Positions 30,797-40,165 of a stretch of DNA of 64,000 bases are shown piece after piece. The DNA is taken from assembly GCA_949358305.1 (NCBI GenBank), contig OX442314.1:47872581-47936580 (forward strand), given 5' to 3'. Positions within the stretch are counted from its first letter, which is position 1, and each line of letters starts with the position of its first letter. The DNA comes from Strigamia acuminata. Its lineage: Eukaryota > Arthropoda > Chilopoda > Geophilomorpha > Linotaeniidae. Under the pieces are notes generated by a model, which was not told where the DNA came from, ran no database searches, and saw only the letters and a program-made list of their open reading frames with translations. The translations under genes and the position numbers were made by a program.

Positions 30797-31393
30797 CAAA
30801 ACTAACACCAAAGTAAGAAGTTAAGTACGGTAGTTGATTTATAAACCACCCGATTCAACAGTGGAGTTGGCAGATGACAAAGGCTACCAAACAATACGTG
30901 CAATTTGATACTGACACAAAATCAGTCAAAACCGTCTACTGAACATCCTACAAAGTTTAGTGACAAAAGAACATAGCGGTAAACATGTTGCGAGATAATG
31001 CCAAACCCTTCAAATAAAGATTTTTTTTAAATAGACGAAATTACAACCCCATGTTGTGCCATAATCATATGGTAAAACAAATTTTTTTTATTATAAACAG
31101 TGAATTCAGAGCTGATGGCGGAACATACCACCCAATTCAAAACCCAGGAGGCTCAAAAGAATGTGAATTGGGATTGGATTTGATCTGCCCATGGCCGGCG
31201 TGCAAATCCTCGTTTGTTGGATGACACAATTGACTCTAGCAAATCATCCAACAGCAAAGAAAAAAATTGACAAAATAAAATAAACTCTTTCTTTGTTTTA
31301 TTATACAAATGTTCAACAAGAGGTGAACACGATGTCAACATGATGTCAAAAATTTGAAGTTACACGAAGTATTTTGAAAAGGAAACGAAAAGA

Positions 31394-31726
31394 GTGAAAG
31401 ACTGTTTGGAGAACCTAAATTTCAAACTTGCCCAGCTGTCTAAGAAATTTGATGAAATCGAAAAAGCCAAGGTGGGAATCGAAAAAACTGAACCACAAGT
31501 CGTGGCAGTCGAAAAACCTGATGCGGAATTCGAGGCTGAAATGTTGGCTTCAATATATGCGACAAATATTCAAAACAAATATCAATTTAAAACAAATAAG
31601 AAAATGGTTAAGCACATTGGAGACCCACTCGACATCAAATCTCAGAGCTGTATCAACGTCCACTCCTCTCGTTCCAGGCCCTCAGACTTCCTGATGCTCC
31701 CGAAACCATCACAATTTCGCTCATAA
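31394..31726 (+). CDS. Hypothetical coiled-coil ORF
   Basis: A short frame, N-terminally charged and probably helical (NLNFKLAQLSKKFDEIEKA). It has no recognised domain and no evident splice sites, and lies 650 bp before the parvovirus-like fragment. A viral or transposon origin is possible but unsupported. Confidence 0.2.
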   Translation: MKDCLENLNFKLAQLSKKFDEIEKAKVGIEKTEPQVVAVEKPDAEFEAEMLASIYATNIQNKYQFKTNKKMVKHIGDPLDIKSQSCINVHSSRSRPSDFLMLPKPSQFRS

Positions 31727-32384
31727 CGACCCAAAAACGGATCACTTTTGGGCAGACTTTTCAAAAGCTGAATCACATACATCTAGGCAGCAGGTTGACC
31801 AAATCAAAGCAACAAAATAATTCTCACAGCATAACAAAACCTGACTAATTCATTAAAGTTAATTTGCATGAAACCTAGATAAAAAACTAACCTATTTTAT
31901 TCTATCTTTTCAGGAAATAACGCGTGATTCTCTTCTTAGAGGCGGATCGACTGATGACCGAAACCATGACCCCAAGAACTCGTCTGCACTTTTAAAAACT
32001 CGTAAGTGAGGAATATAAAAAAAGGAAAAGACGAATAATCAGTCTACTAAATTTATTAACCAAATTGTAAACCTTCTAGATGTCAAAATCAGCGAGGGAG
32101 ACGAATCGCGGATTCAATGAGCGACGACTAAACTCGCCCTAACAATAAACTGCTCGCTGTCAGATACATGCCCACATTAAAATGCTTAAATTCGAGTTAG
32201 ATTAAAAACTGCGAATAATTTCATTTCAGACATTTAGAGGCATGGCATCACTTCTAGTTGCACTCGCAAGAAAGAAACAGAAAAACCAGAATTAAAATAA
32301 ATTCACTCACCACGGTACCTGTCATGATGGCGCTGTTGAGATGCTGGTGGTCACTCATGTGATAAATGTCACAAGTAAATAGGG

Positions 32385-33310
32385 CAGCCCCTGTGCATCA
32401 CAGCAGCACGTATTAATAAGGACAATTGTGAGTGTCAAGCAAAATTCAAGGATCTGCTGAACCAACTGTCAAACGAACTAGAAGAACGTCTAACAATCAA
32501 AAAATCAACAGACGTAATCAAACAACGGCTAAGCATTCAAAAAATAAACAAAACAGCATTCGTAAGAGATTTATTCAACATTATGGACAGAGAATACAAA
32601 AAAGTAAACTGCCTATACCTACAAGGAGATTCGAACGCAGGAAAGACCTTCATAACACGATCAATAATGAAAGCAGCAAAATACTACGGGGAAGTAAACC
32701 AAGAAACACACGGATACGGATTCTTGTACATGGACTGCATAAACAAACGACTGATCGTCATCAACGAACCATACTCTGATCCTGCAATGATCGAACGACT
32801 GAAAATGGTATTAGAAGGAATTGGAACTTTCGTCACATAAAAAACAAAGGCGATGACTACCACCAACTCCAGTGATTATGACATCGAACGAGAGCGTCTG
32901 GCGATATTCCCCCGAAAAGAAAACCGCAATTACTAACCGATGCATTATTTACCAAAATTTCAAACAGGCACCATTCCTGAAAAGAATAACAGAAGACCTA
33001 CATCCTAAAGCGTGGCTGACACTGTGGAAGGAAGCAACAGACAGCTTAGGTATGTGCTTAGACTTATTAATACCATACCTAAAACAAACAAAAACAAACA
33101 GACAAAGCATGTAAAAATACATTACGTGCTGTGAATCATACAGAATAAAAGTATCAAAAATACACAAGACTAATCTGTTTAATTAACAAATTTATAGAAG
33201 AGGAACCAGCCACAGAGTGGAGCAGTGACGAAATAACACCGCCAAGGAGAACACCACCAAAACTTAAATGGAAGCGTCCGGAGAAGCGGCGTCGACTCTG
33301 CTGGGAGGAG
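32385..33310 (+). pseudogene. Endogenous parvovirus-like NS1 helicase fragment
   Basis: Relic of a parvoviral non-structural protein, the superfamily-3 helicase that unwinds the single-stranded DNA genome. A helical stretch from about 32400 leads to Walker A GDSNAGKT (about 32631-32654), Walker B around RLIVINEP (about 32749-32772), and motif C followed by a TSNESVW stretch near 32880. It continues to about 33115; a likely C-terminal piece (EEEPATEWSSDE, then a basic tail) lies at about 33196-33310. Breaks: a stop at 32838-32840, frame changes between 32835 and 32875, and a stop at 33112. The N-terminal nickase domain and capsid genes are absent. Affinity to invertebrate densoviruses or hamaparvoviruses is inferred from motif style only. 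Confidence 0.75.
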
Positions 33311-33585
33311 GTGTTTTATTTTGTAGAGGTCTCAAGGTGTTATGCCAGCAAAATTGTACGGTAAAATTCATTTGCATAAGTTTGTTTCAACTGGAGCAGT
33401 GAGATGAGAGAGAATCAGGAGGTCAAAATTTCCCTCGTTTTTTTTTCTTCTGGATACAGTTTTTCCCACAATCACCTGATGCCATACAACATTTTTAATG
33501 TAGGCTAATTAAAACAAATTAAAAAATTTGTGTTTTGCTTTAATTTTAAAGCAAAAAAAAAAACACCATTTCCCCCCTCATATTT

Positions 33586-33785
33586 NNNNNNNNNNNNNNN
33601 NNNNNNNNNNNNNNNNNNNNNNNNNNNNNNNNNNNNNNNNNNNNNNNNNNNNNNNNNNNNNNNNNNNNNNNNNNNNNNNNNNNNNNNNNNNNNNNNNNNN
33701 NNNNNNNNNNNNNNNNNNNNNNNNNNNNNNNNNNNNNNNNNNNNNNNNNNNNNNNNNNNNNNNNNNNNNNNNNNNNNNNNNNNNN
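33586..33785. other. Assembly gap (200 N)
   Basis: Exactly 200 ambiguous bases, the usual size of a gap of unknown length. It separates the viral fragment from tetranucleotide microsatellites. Confidence 1.
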
Positions 33786-33844
33786 CGTGTTTTCACTCGT
33801 TTATCCCCGACCGCCTGTTTAGTCGTTTGTTTGTTTCCCTGTCT

Positions 33845-33912
33845 ATCCATCTATCTATCTATCTATCTATCTATCTGTCAGTCAGTCAGTCAGTCAGTCA
33901 GTCAGTCAGTCG
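33845..33912. repeat. Tetranucleotide microsatellites (ATCT)n and (GTCA)n
   Basis: About seven units of TATC directly followed by about nine units of GTCA. The adjoining gap suggests that the locus broke the assembly. Confidence 0.95.
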
Positions 33913-34189
33913 GCTAAATTAAAATATGGTGGTCGGGGAAACCGACTATTTTCTCACCTTGCAGATAAAACGCTCGAACGTATCGATACACACGCGTGTT
34001 TCACGAAATGGAGTGTGGCGCAATAGATAAAAATCTTTCTTCCTTTTTTTGTTGCGCGTCGTGATACCTTGACGTAACTGCGACAACGTGAATAGGTGGG
34101 GGGAGGGATTTTGGTACTGTAAGTAGTGCGAGTGTCTATTTTCAAACAAACGAGCGAGTGGAGAGACGATTCACGCATTCACTCGACCG

Positions 34190-34244
34190 CCCGCCCGTGC
34201 GCGTGCGTACATTACATTAGCATGTGCACACGCGCACGGGCGGG
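34190..34244. repeat. 16-bp perfect GC-rich hairpin
   Basis: Arms CCCGCCCGTGCGCGTG (34190-34205) and its exact complement (34229-34244) with a 23-nt loop. The surrounding sequence is not otherwise GC-rich. Confidence 0.85.
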
Positions 34245-34527
34245 AGACCCCGTGCATCGCCATCACTTTTTAATTTTTAACAAGCATGCGAGGTGGTCTT
34301 CATTGCGTTGTGTGAGTTTTCTGGACCAAACTCGACGTGTGTAATTGACCAATTTGTTTTATTTTCACACAACGAACAGACGAATGAAGAAACAAACAAA
34401 GAAAGAAGCGGCATTCATTTAACACATACTTTGTCATTGTTTTGGCATTTTTGGCACGTCGAGACAGACTTAATCACGCCGTGCAGTTTCAAACTCTGTT
34501 TGGTTTTGTTTGGTTTGGGTTTTTCTT

Positions 34528-34544
34528 CCCCCCCCCCCCCCCCC
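34528..34544. repeat. Poly-C run
   Basis: Seventeen consecutive C residues in a pyrimidine-rich stretch; the length is likely unreliable in the assembly. Confidence 0.9.
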
Positions 34545-34852
34545 TCTCCCCTACGTTTTATTTGCATCTACAAGTATTTGCTTCTCATTAAATTACGTTT
34601 ATTCATTTTCTCTTTCTTTCCAAATGGGTAAACAGAAGACCTCGGCTAGACGCGTGTACCCGGCGCGTTGTTACTACGCGCGCGACCGAAGTGACTGGCC
34701 CAGCGTCTTGACCAATTATTAATTCAAATGTTAATTTTTTATTTCGCTCTTCTTCTACCAACTGTCTTGCGCCGAGACCGCCGGTGTAGAGGCAGTGGCA
34801 TCGCGCGCGGATTTGGTCGGACAGGATTGTCGCGGCCATCCGCTTCGCGTTT

Positions 34853-35050
34853 ATGTTGGAGGACCTAAACTCGTTTTTGGACGATTGCCTTGGCGGTCGG
34901 TATGGTGGCGGAATCGACCACGGTGGCGGAATCGACCACGGTGGCGTGCAGGGAGATGGAGATGGAGGAGCCCCGAAACCATCCGAGAAGCTTTGCGTGC
35001 AGTGGCGGCGGCCACCTCGGTGGCCACCGCAATCGAATGCGTCGTTGGAT
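34853..35050 (+). CDS. Candidate Gly-rich coding block
   Basis: ATG at 34853 opens MLEDLNSFLDDCLGG, followed by two copies of an 18-bp repeat (GGGIDH) and a Gly/Pro-rich part. The frame then runs into a degenerate AT-rich 12-bp-like repeat (35060-35200), which cannot be protein. If real it is an exon ending near 35045. No family recognised. Confidence 0.2.
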
Positions 35051-36162
35051 TTGTCAATTTTTTTCTATTTTCATTCCAATTTTTACTCCAATTTTTTTAT
35101 TCAATTTCTATTACAATTTTCATTCGATTTTTATTCAATTTTTGTTTCAATCTTTATTCAATTTTTATTCAGATTTTCTCTCTAATTTTCGATTTGTTTT
35201 GTTTGTCTGTTTTGTTAAATAGAAAAATAAAATAAAATAAACAAATCTTTGGATTTTTTATGTGGGCGTGTTTGAGTGGCGGTGGAGAAAATGGGATTAT
35301 CTAGACCAAAAGAGAGAACAACGTGAGCACCCTGTTTGGTTACGTAATTGCTAGGGGCCACGCACATTCCAAGAAGGAGGGTAATAAAGAAAGGTCGTGT
35401 AAAGGCGATAAAAAAGGTAGACGTTTTGTTCCGCAACATCGCCCAAACGATAGAATAAACAAGCGGACGGATGGGCAGGGAGAAGAAAAGCACGCGCGCG
35501 ATCAAACGCGGTGGGTAAAATGTCAGTTGATTCTATTAGTCAGTCCTGGTCGAGGAGCATGCTGTCTTTAACGATTGAATCGAGGATGGCACAAAGGAGA
35601 TTCCGTACCTTGTGTGAGACAAGGTCTCCCATTGAAATCTGAAAATTTAAATCTGCAGTGGTGCGCCCCTGTCGGTTGAGCGAACGATTGAGACGAGTGG
35701 TCGAGGTTATCCGCAGCAGCCAACTATTGTTTATTTTTTAACACACATCCATGTCTGCCCCTATTCATTGCGACGCGTCTAACCGACACATTTGGTTGGC
35801 CGGTGACTGCGCAACGCAGCGAGTCTGGGACATGAGACCAGACAGACACCGAAACCCTCCGGATCCCCGCGAAGGTCCGAAACGAACGGTTTGGAAGTGC
35901 TCGTGAATCTGGCGAACGCGGTGATATGAATTCGCGTCATTTAGGACGATGCGACGCGCACCGAGAGATGAAATTTAAATCGTAAACCGATCGAAACGTT
36001 TACGATCTTCGTTTCACACAACACCTAATACGACAATGCAATTAATGGTTGGAGTACACGATGTGAAATTAATTTCACGAATCGGGGAATCAATTTCTAT
36101 TTTCTTCTCTCTACGTATCATTTTTATCCTGTAGTCTTTGTGCGTCTTTTCGTTTTTTCCTT

Positions 36163-36377
36163 GAAATCAGGTTTTCGTGAAACCTGATCCTGGGGTTATC
36201 CATGCGTCACATCCGCCTGGTAGGTTATTTTTTCCTCGAAATCAGGTTTTCGTGAAACCTGACCCTGGGGTTATCCACGCGTCACATCTGACCGGTATGT
36301 TGTTTTTTTCTTCGAAATCAGGTTTTCGTGAAACTTGATCCTGGGGTTATTCACGCGTCACATCCGCCCGGTAGGTT
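36163..36377. repeat. Three tandem 75-bp units, each with a hairpin
   Basis: Units begin at 36163, 36238 and 36314. Each carries ATCAGGTTT-TCGTG-AAACCTGAT, a 9-bp perfect stem with 5-nt loop (one mismatch in unit 3), followed by a conserved CCTGGGGTTAT(T/C)CA(T/C)GCGTCACATC block. The stem is the best conserved part. Confidence 0.9.
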
Positions 36378-37099
36378 CACGACGCGCGATCACGAGATAA
36401 TATTGTTTGCCGACGCGCGCATCATATTCGAGCGTGCGTGTAGCCCGTTCCCCGCGATCACATTGCGACGCAAAGTCGTCCACGACTCCAATGTGCATCC
36501 GCGCGTGGTCGCGCTGCAATACGGAATGCGCTCACGACTCCAATGCACGGTTTTTGGGCGTTTATTAAACATTTTTTGACGTTATTACGTGTGATCGCGC
36601 GTATATTTTGTTGACGAGAAAGAAAAAAAAAAATTCCTCAAAAGCCGGACCAAGGTTTCGATACAGTACGCTAATTTATCTTTTATTTTTGCAATGTGTG
36701 CGCGTCCAATACAAGCATAAAACTAGCGCGAGAATACCGCGATGGACGACCGATCGCAACTGCCGTTCCGCATGGCGTTTGTCCATCTCCCGACCTGAAA
36801 GGAGAGAAAAATAGAACGCCAATTCGGTCTCAGTCCTGCCAACGGGACCCGACAGTCAGTGGCTAAAAAGCACACCAGACAACAGGTGATACACGAAATC
36901 AACGACAGGTGTCCCAAACTTTTCACACAATCATGATTGTTCCACAAAGCCGAACCGAACACGACAAATAATTTAACAAACAAACAGTAATAACAACGAT
37001 GTTAAACCACTTGTTTGATGATGAAATTGTACGACAACTACTATTTATTTATTTAATTAAAACATAACAACACACGAAAGAAGAAATAAAGAAAAAGAA

Positions 37100-37190
37100 A
37101 AAAATAAAATAAAATTAAATAAAATAAAATAAAATAAAATAAAATAAAATAAAATAAAATAAAATAAAATAAAATAAAATAAAATAAAAA
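37100..37190. repeat. (AAAAT)n microsatellite
   Basis: About 17 units of a 5-bp repeat, just downstream of the stop codon of the five-exon minus-strand gene. Confidence 0.95.
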
Positions 37191-37205
37191 ATTCGAATGA
37201 TCTGT

Positions 37206-38641
37206 CTAGTCGACATTGTCATCGTCATCATCTTCACCATCGTCACTATCACCATCGTCACTATCACCATCGTCACTATCAACATCGTCACCGTCGTCGT
37301 CATCATCAATTACCCTCTGAAAAGAAAGAAAAAATAAGAGAAACAATCAAAAAAGGTGGATGCGCACCAAACATGTTTACCGGTTGGCAGACCCGTTGCT
37401 GAAACTTGTACAGCGATTCGACAGACTTGATCGAAGTCAACGCCATCAAATCGACACACTGAAAATTATCAAACAAAAATGAATGTACATGAAAGGTCGA
37501 AAAGTGGTCGCGCGCGTCATCGTGCGTTTTATTCTTACCTTGCCAGACAATTTCTTTAACACGGATTCGACCGTGTCCGCCGCAATAGACGATAAAAGAA
37601 TGCCACCATCGCGCGTTTTCTCGGCGACCGGTTCGACATCATCCCGCTCCCGCTGCTCCCGTTCCCCTGATCTCGCCTCCGCCACCTCCACTTCACCCAT
37701 AGCCACTTCAACTTCCGCTTCCACTCCATCCACGTCCACCTCTCTATCCTCCTCAGTTATCTCCACCTCCACTTCCATATCATACACATCTGTATCGACC
37801 CAGTCCAGGTCGCTTTCCATCCGCTTCAACTTCTTCTCCATTGATCTCAACCGACCTATCATCTCCTTCCTGCCACGCCACCTCCAACCCATGTACTCTT
37901 CGATCCTCTCAATTCGTTTGGTTGTCCCCGTGAATCTCTTTGCTAGAGTCCACGCGATCTGCCTGGCTTTTTTCACCGCCCCCGCCACCGTCTTTTTCTC
38001 GCGCTGCGGCGGTGGCAGCAGTGGCGACGCCTCTCCTCGACACGACTTGAAAGAGAGAAAAAAGACAAACGGATAAAAAAAAAAAAAAAAACAAAAAAAA
38101 AAAAAACGGATGAACAAATAAATAGATTGATGACAAATAAAGCAAACGAACGAATCAGTACCTCGTTAACTTGCGCCGGGTCTTCCATCTCTCCATCACC
38201 CACTAAACAAGCGCGTTTAGATGGAATAGGATCCATTTTTGACGGCGTGTCGGTCAATGGCACAGCGGACGACAAATTCGATGTAGTCGTCGTTTCCTCT
38301 TCCCCATCCCCTCCAATCTCTCTGTTTTTCTCCGTAGCGACCTGTAAAAAAAGAAAAAAAAAAAAAAAAAAAAAAAAAAGTGAGGAAGATGGAGGTTATA
38401 TAAATGAATAAAACCTGAACAAAGGAAAACGAATGGGACGTAAACTCAGTTTCGATCTCTGTTAACGACGGACGAAACGTCCAATGGACGTTAGTCACAC
38501 GCATCACCTCGCTCACTCGCTCACTCATTCACTCATTCGCTCACTCACTCACTCGGGACTGTACGTTTGACAAAAATTCGTGATAAAAATTACCCCAATT
38601 ACATTAAAATCTTCTATCAATTGTGGTACTAAGGCGTCCAT
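37206..38641 (-). CDS. Intact five-exon gene, acidic-tailed protein (307 aa)
   Basis: Exons on the minus strand: 38641-38594, 38341-38162, 38045-37539, 37458-37381 and 37316-37206, of 48, 180, 507, 78 and 111 bases. Every length is a multiple of three, so all four introns are phase 0. All donors are GT (GTAATT, GTACTG, GTAAGA, GTAAAC) and all acceptors are pyrimidine tracts ending AG. The protein starts MDALVPQLIEDFNVIG. It has a Ser/Thr/Pro-rich part, a basic helical region (VKKARQIAWTLAKRF, then RLRSMEKKLKRMES), a Glu/Val-rich acidic segment (about 150-190), and ends in an Asp/Gly/Ser tail (DDGDSDDGDSDDGEDDDDD). No known domain. Nuclear or chromatin-linked function would be a guess. Confidence 0.72.
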
Positions 38642-38939
38642 GATGTCGGGTGGTTAGTTCTGCATCCAGGAGGCATAGACAAGACCAATCACGACTCTGC
38701 TCATTGTTGGCCAATCAAATCGCTTCGTACGATGGCGCCAAATTCGATTGTTGGACTGCTTTCTATCGTGTTTTAGAGATTTTTGAGAGAAATCTTACGA
38801 CGAGAAAACTCTTCTCTTTTTTTTTCCATGGAAAGACACACGGGTTAACCACCAAAAATATTTATTTATTTATTTACGTGTGTTTTGTAGACGACGCGTC
38901 TTCTATCGCGTGACACACGCGTGTAAAAGCTAAGTTCGC

Positions 38940-40100
38940 GCGTTCGACATGTGAATGCAAAACGTTGACCATACGTCGCCGCGCGCGTCGCCGCGCCGCA
39001 AGTGGACGAATTCCCCGAAATCGCGCGAACGCCGAAAGTTGAAAATATTCAACTTTGACGCGCGCGACCACTCGTTGCCACCTTTGTTTTCCAGTGAAAT
39101 CATTGATTTTTACATTGAAAACAGTCACATTCTATTGAAATGAATTGTTTTCACGTCAAAACAATACACGAAAAACAATACAAGAAAAAAAGAGTTCATA
39201 AACAAATACAATCCTTTCGACGGTGCGCGTGGAAATTACATGCCGCTCAATGCTCGCCTGCTGCGGCCGGGGAGATTGCAATTTCCCGTCGAGCAAGCAA
39301 ACACAAAAACCCACCAAATTTTCAACTTTTCCCATTTTAAAAAACAATTAAATATTCTTTAAATTAATAATCAACAATGAAATACCAAAAAAAATCAATT
39401 CTTAAGCAACTTAACAATTTTTGTTTTTGTGCTGCATGGGAACCAAAAAATTGGTTGACGCGAGCTTGTGACATGCGCTGCACAGCCTCGCGAATCCTAA
39501 GTGCGTCCTCAGCCATACGCGTCGGCCTTGACGCGCGCGTTTAGACGCGCACATGTGAACTTAGCTTTGTGCGCGTCCAGATGCGCTCGTCTAGACGACC
39601 GCGTCAGGGCCGACGCGTATAGTTGTGGATGCCTCTAGGATTCGTGAGGCTGTGCAGCGCGTGTCATAAGCGCGTCTCAATTAATTTTTTTTATTCCCAT
39701 GCTGCACGTCGTTTTGAATTAACAATACTCGAAAATAGTCGTTTTAACTTTGAAAATAATTGTTTTAATTTCGAAAATATTCGCTTTCATATCAAAGTGT
39801 CCATTCTCACGCTATATAATGTTTAATACGTAATTTTATTATAAAAAATTTCCAATGTATAAACTTTATTTCTGTTTTCAGTTTCCTGATATGATTAAAG
39901 AAAATCCTAAATATTATTTCCAAACATTTATCAAATTCTTTTCAAAAGCAGTTGTGGAGGCGTCTACTACGAACGTGTCATCGTGGGCGTCAAATTTGAA
40001 TATTTTTAACTTTCTGCGTTTGCACGAATTCGCAGAATTCGTCCACTGGCATCGTGGCGACGCATGGTCGACATTTTGTATTCATATGTGACGCGCACTC
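38940..40100. repeat. Foldback repeat with nested inner palindrome
   Basis: Outer arms about 38940-39095 and 39942-40095 are inverted copies with moderate divergence (shared blocks: agtggacgaatt, aaatattcaa, tcgaccat). Inside, arms 39430-39528 and 39605-39702 are a second, better conserved inverted pair (gctgcatggga, gcgctgcacagcct, acgcgtcggcc), and the loop again contains GACGCGCAC/GTGCGCGTC. The structure fits an old foldback element or large MITE without coding capacity. Confidence 0.75.
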
Positions 40101-40165
40101 TATTTACTCACGTAGAACACACGAATCGCGCGCGTCAACGCGCACATGTAAATTTAGTTTCACTG

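Noticed and set aside
33528-33922. Frames across the N gap
   Set aside because: Composed of ambiguous bases and tetranucleotide repeats.
37108-37309. Minus-strand frame ending in FILFYFILFYF repeats
   Set aside because: It is the (AAAAT)n microsatellite plus the Asp-tail exon read in the wrong frame.
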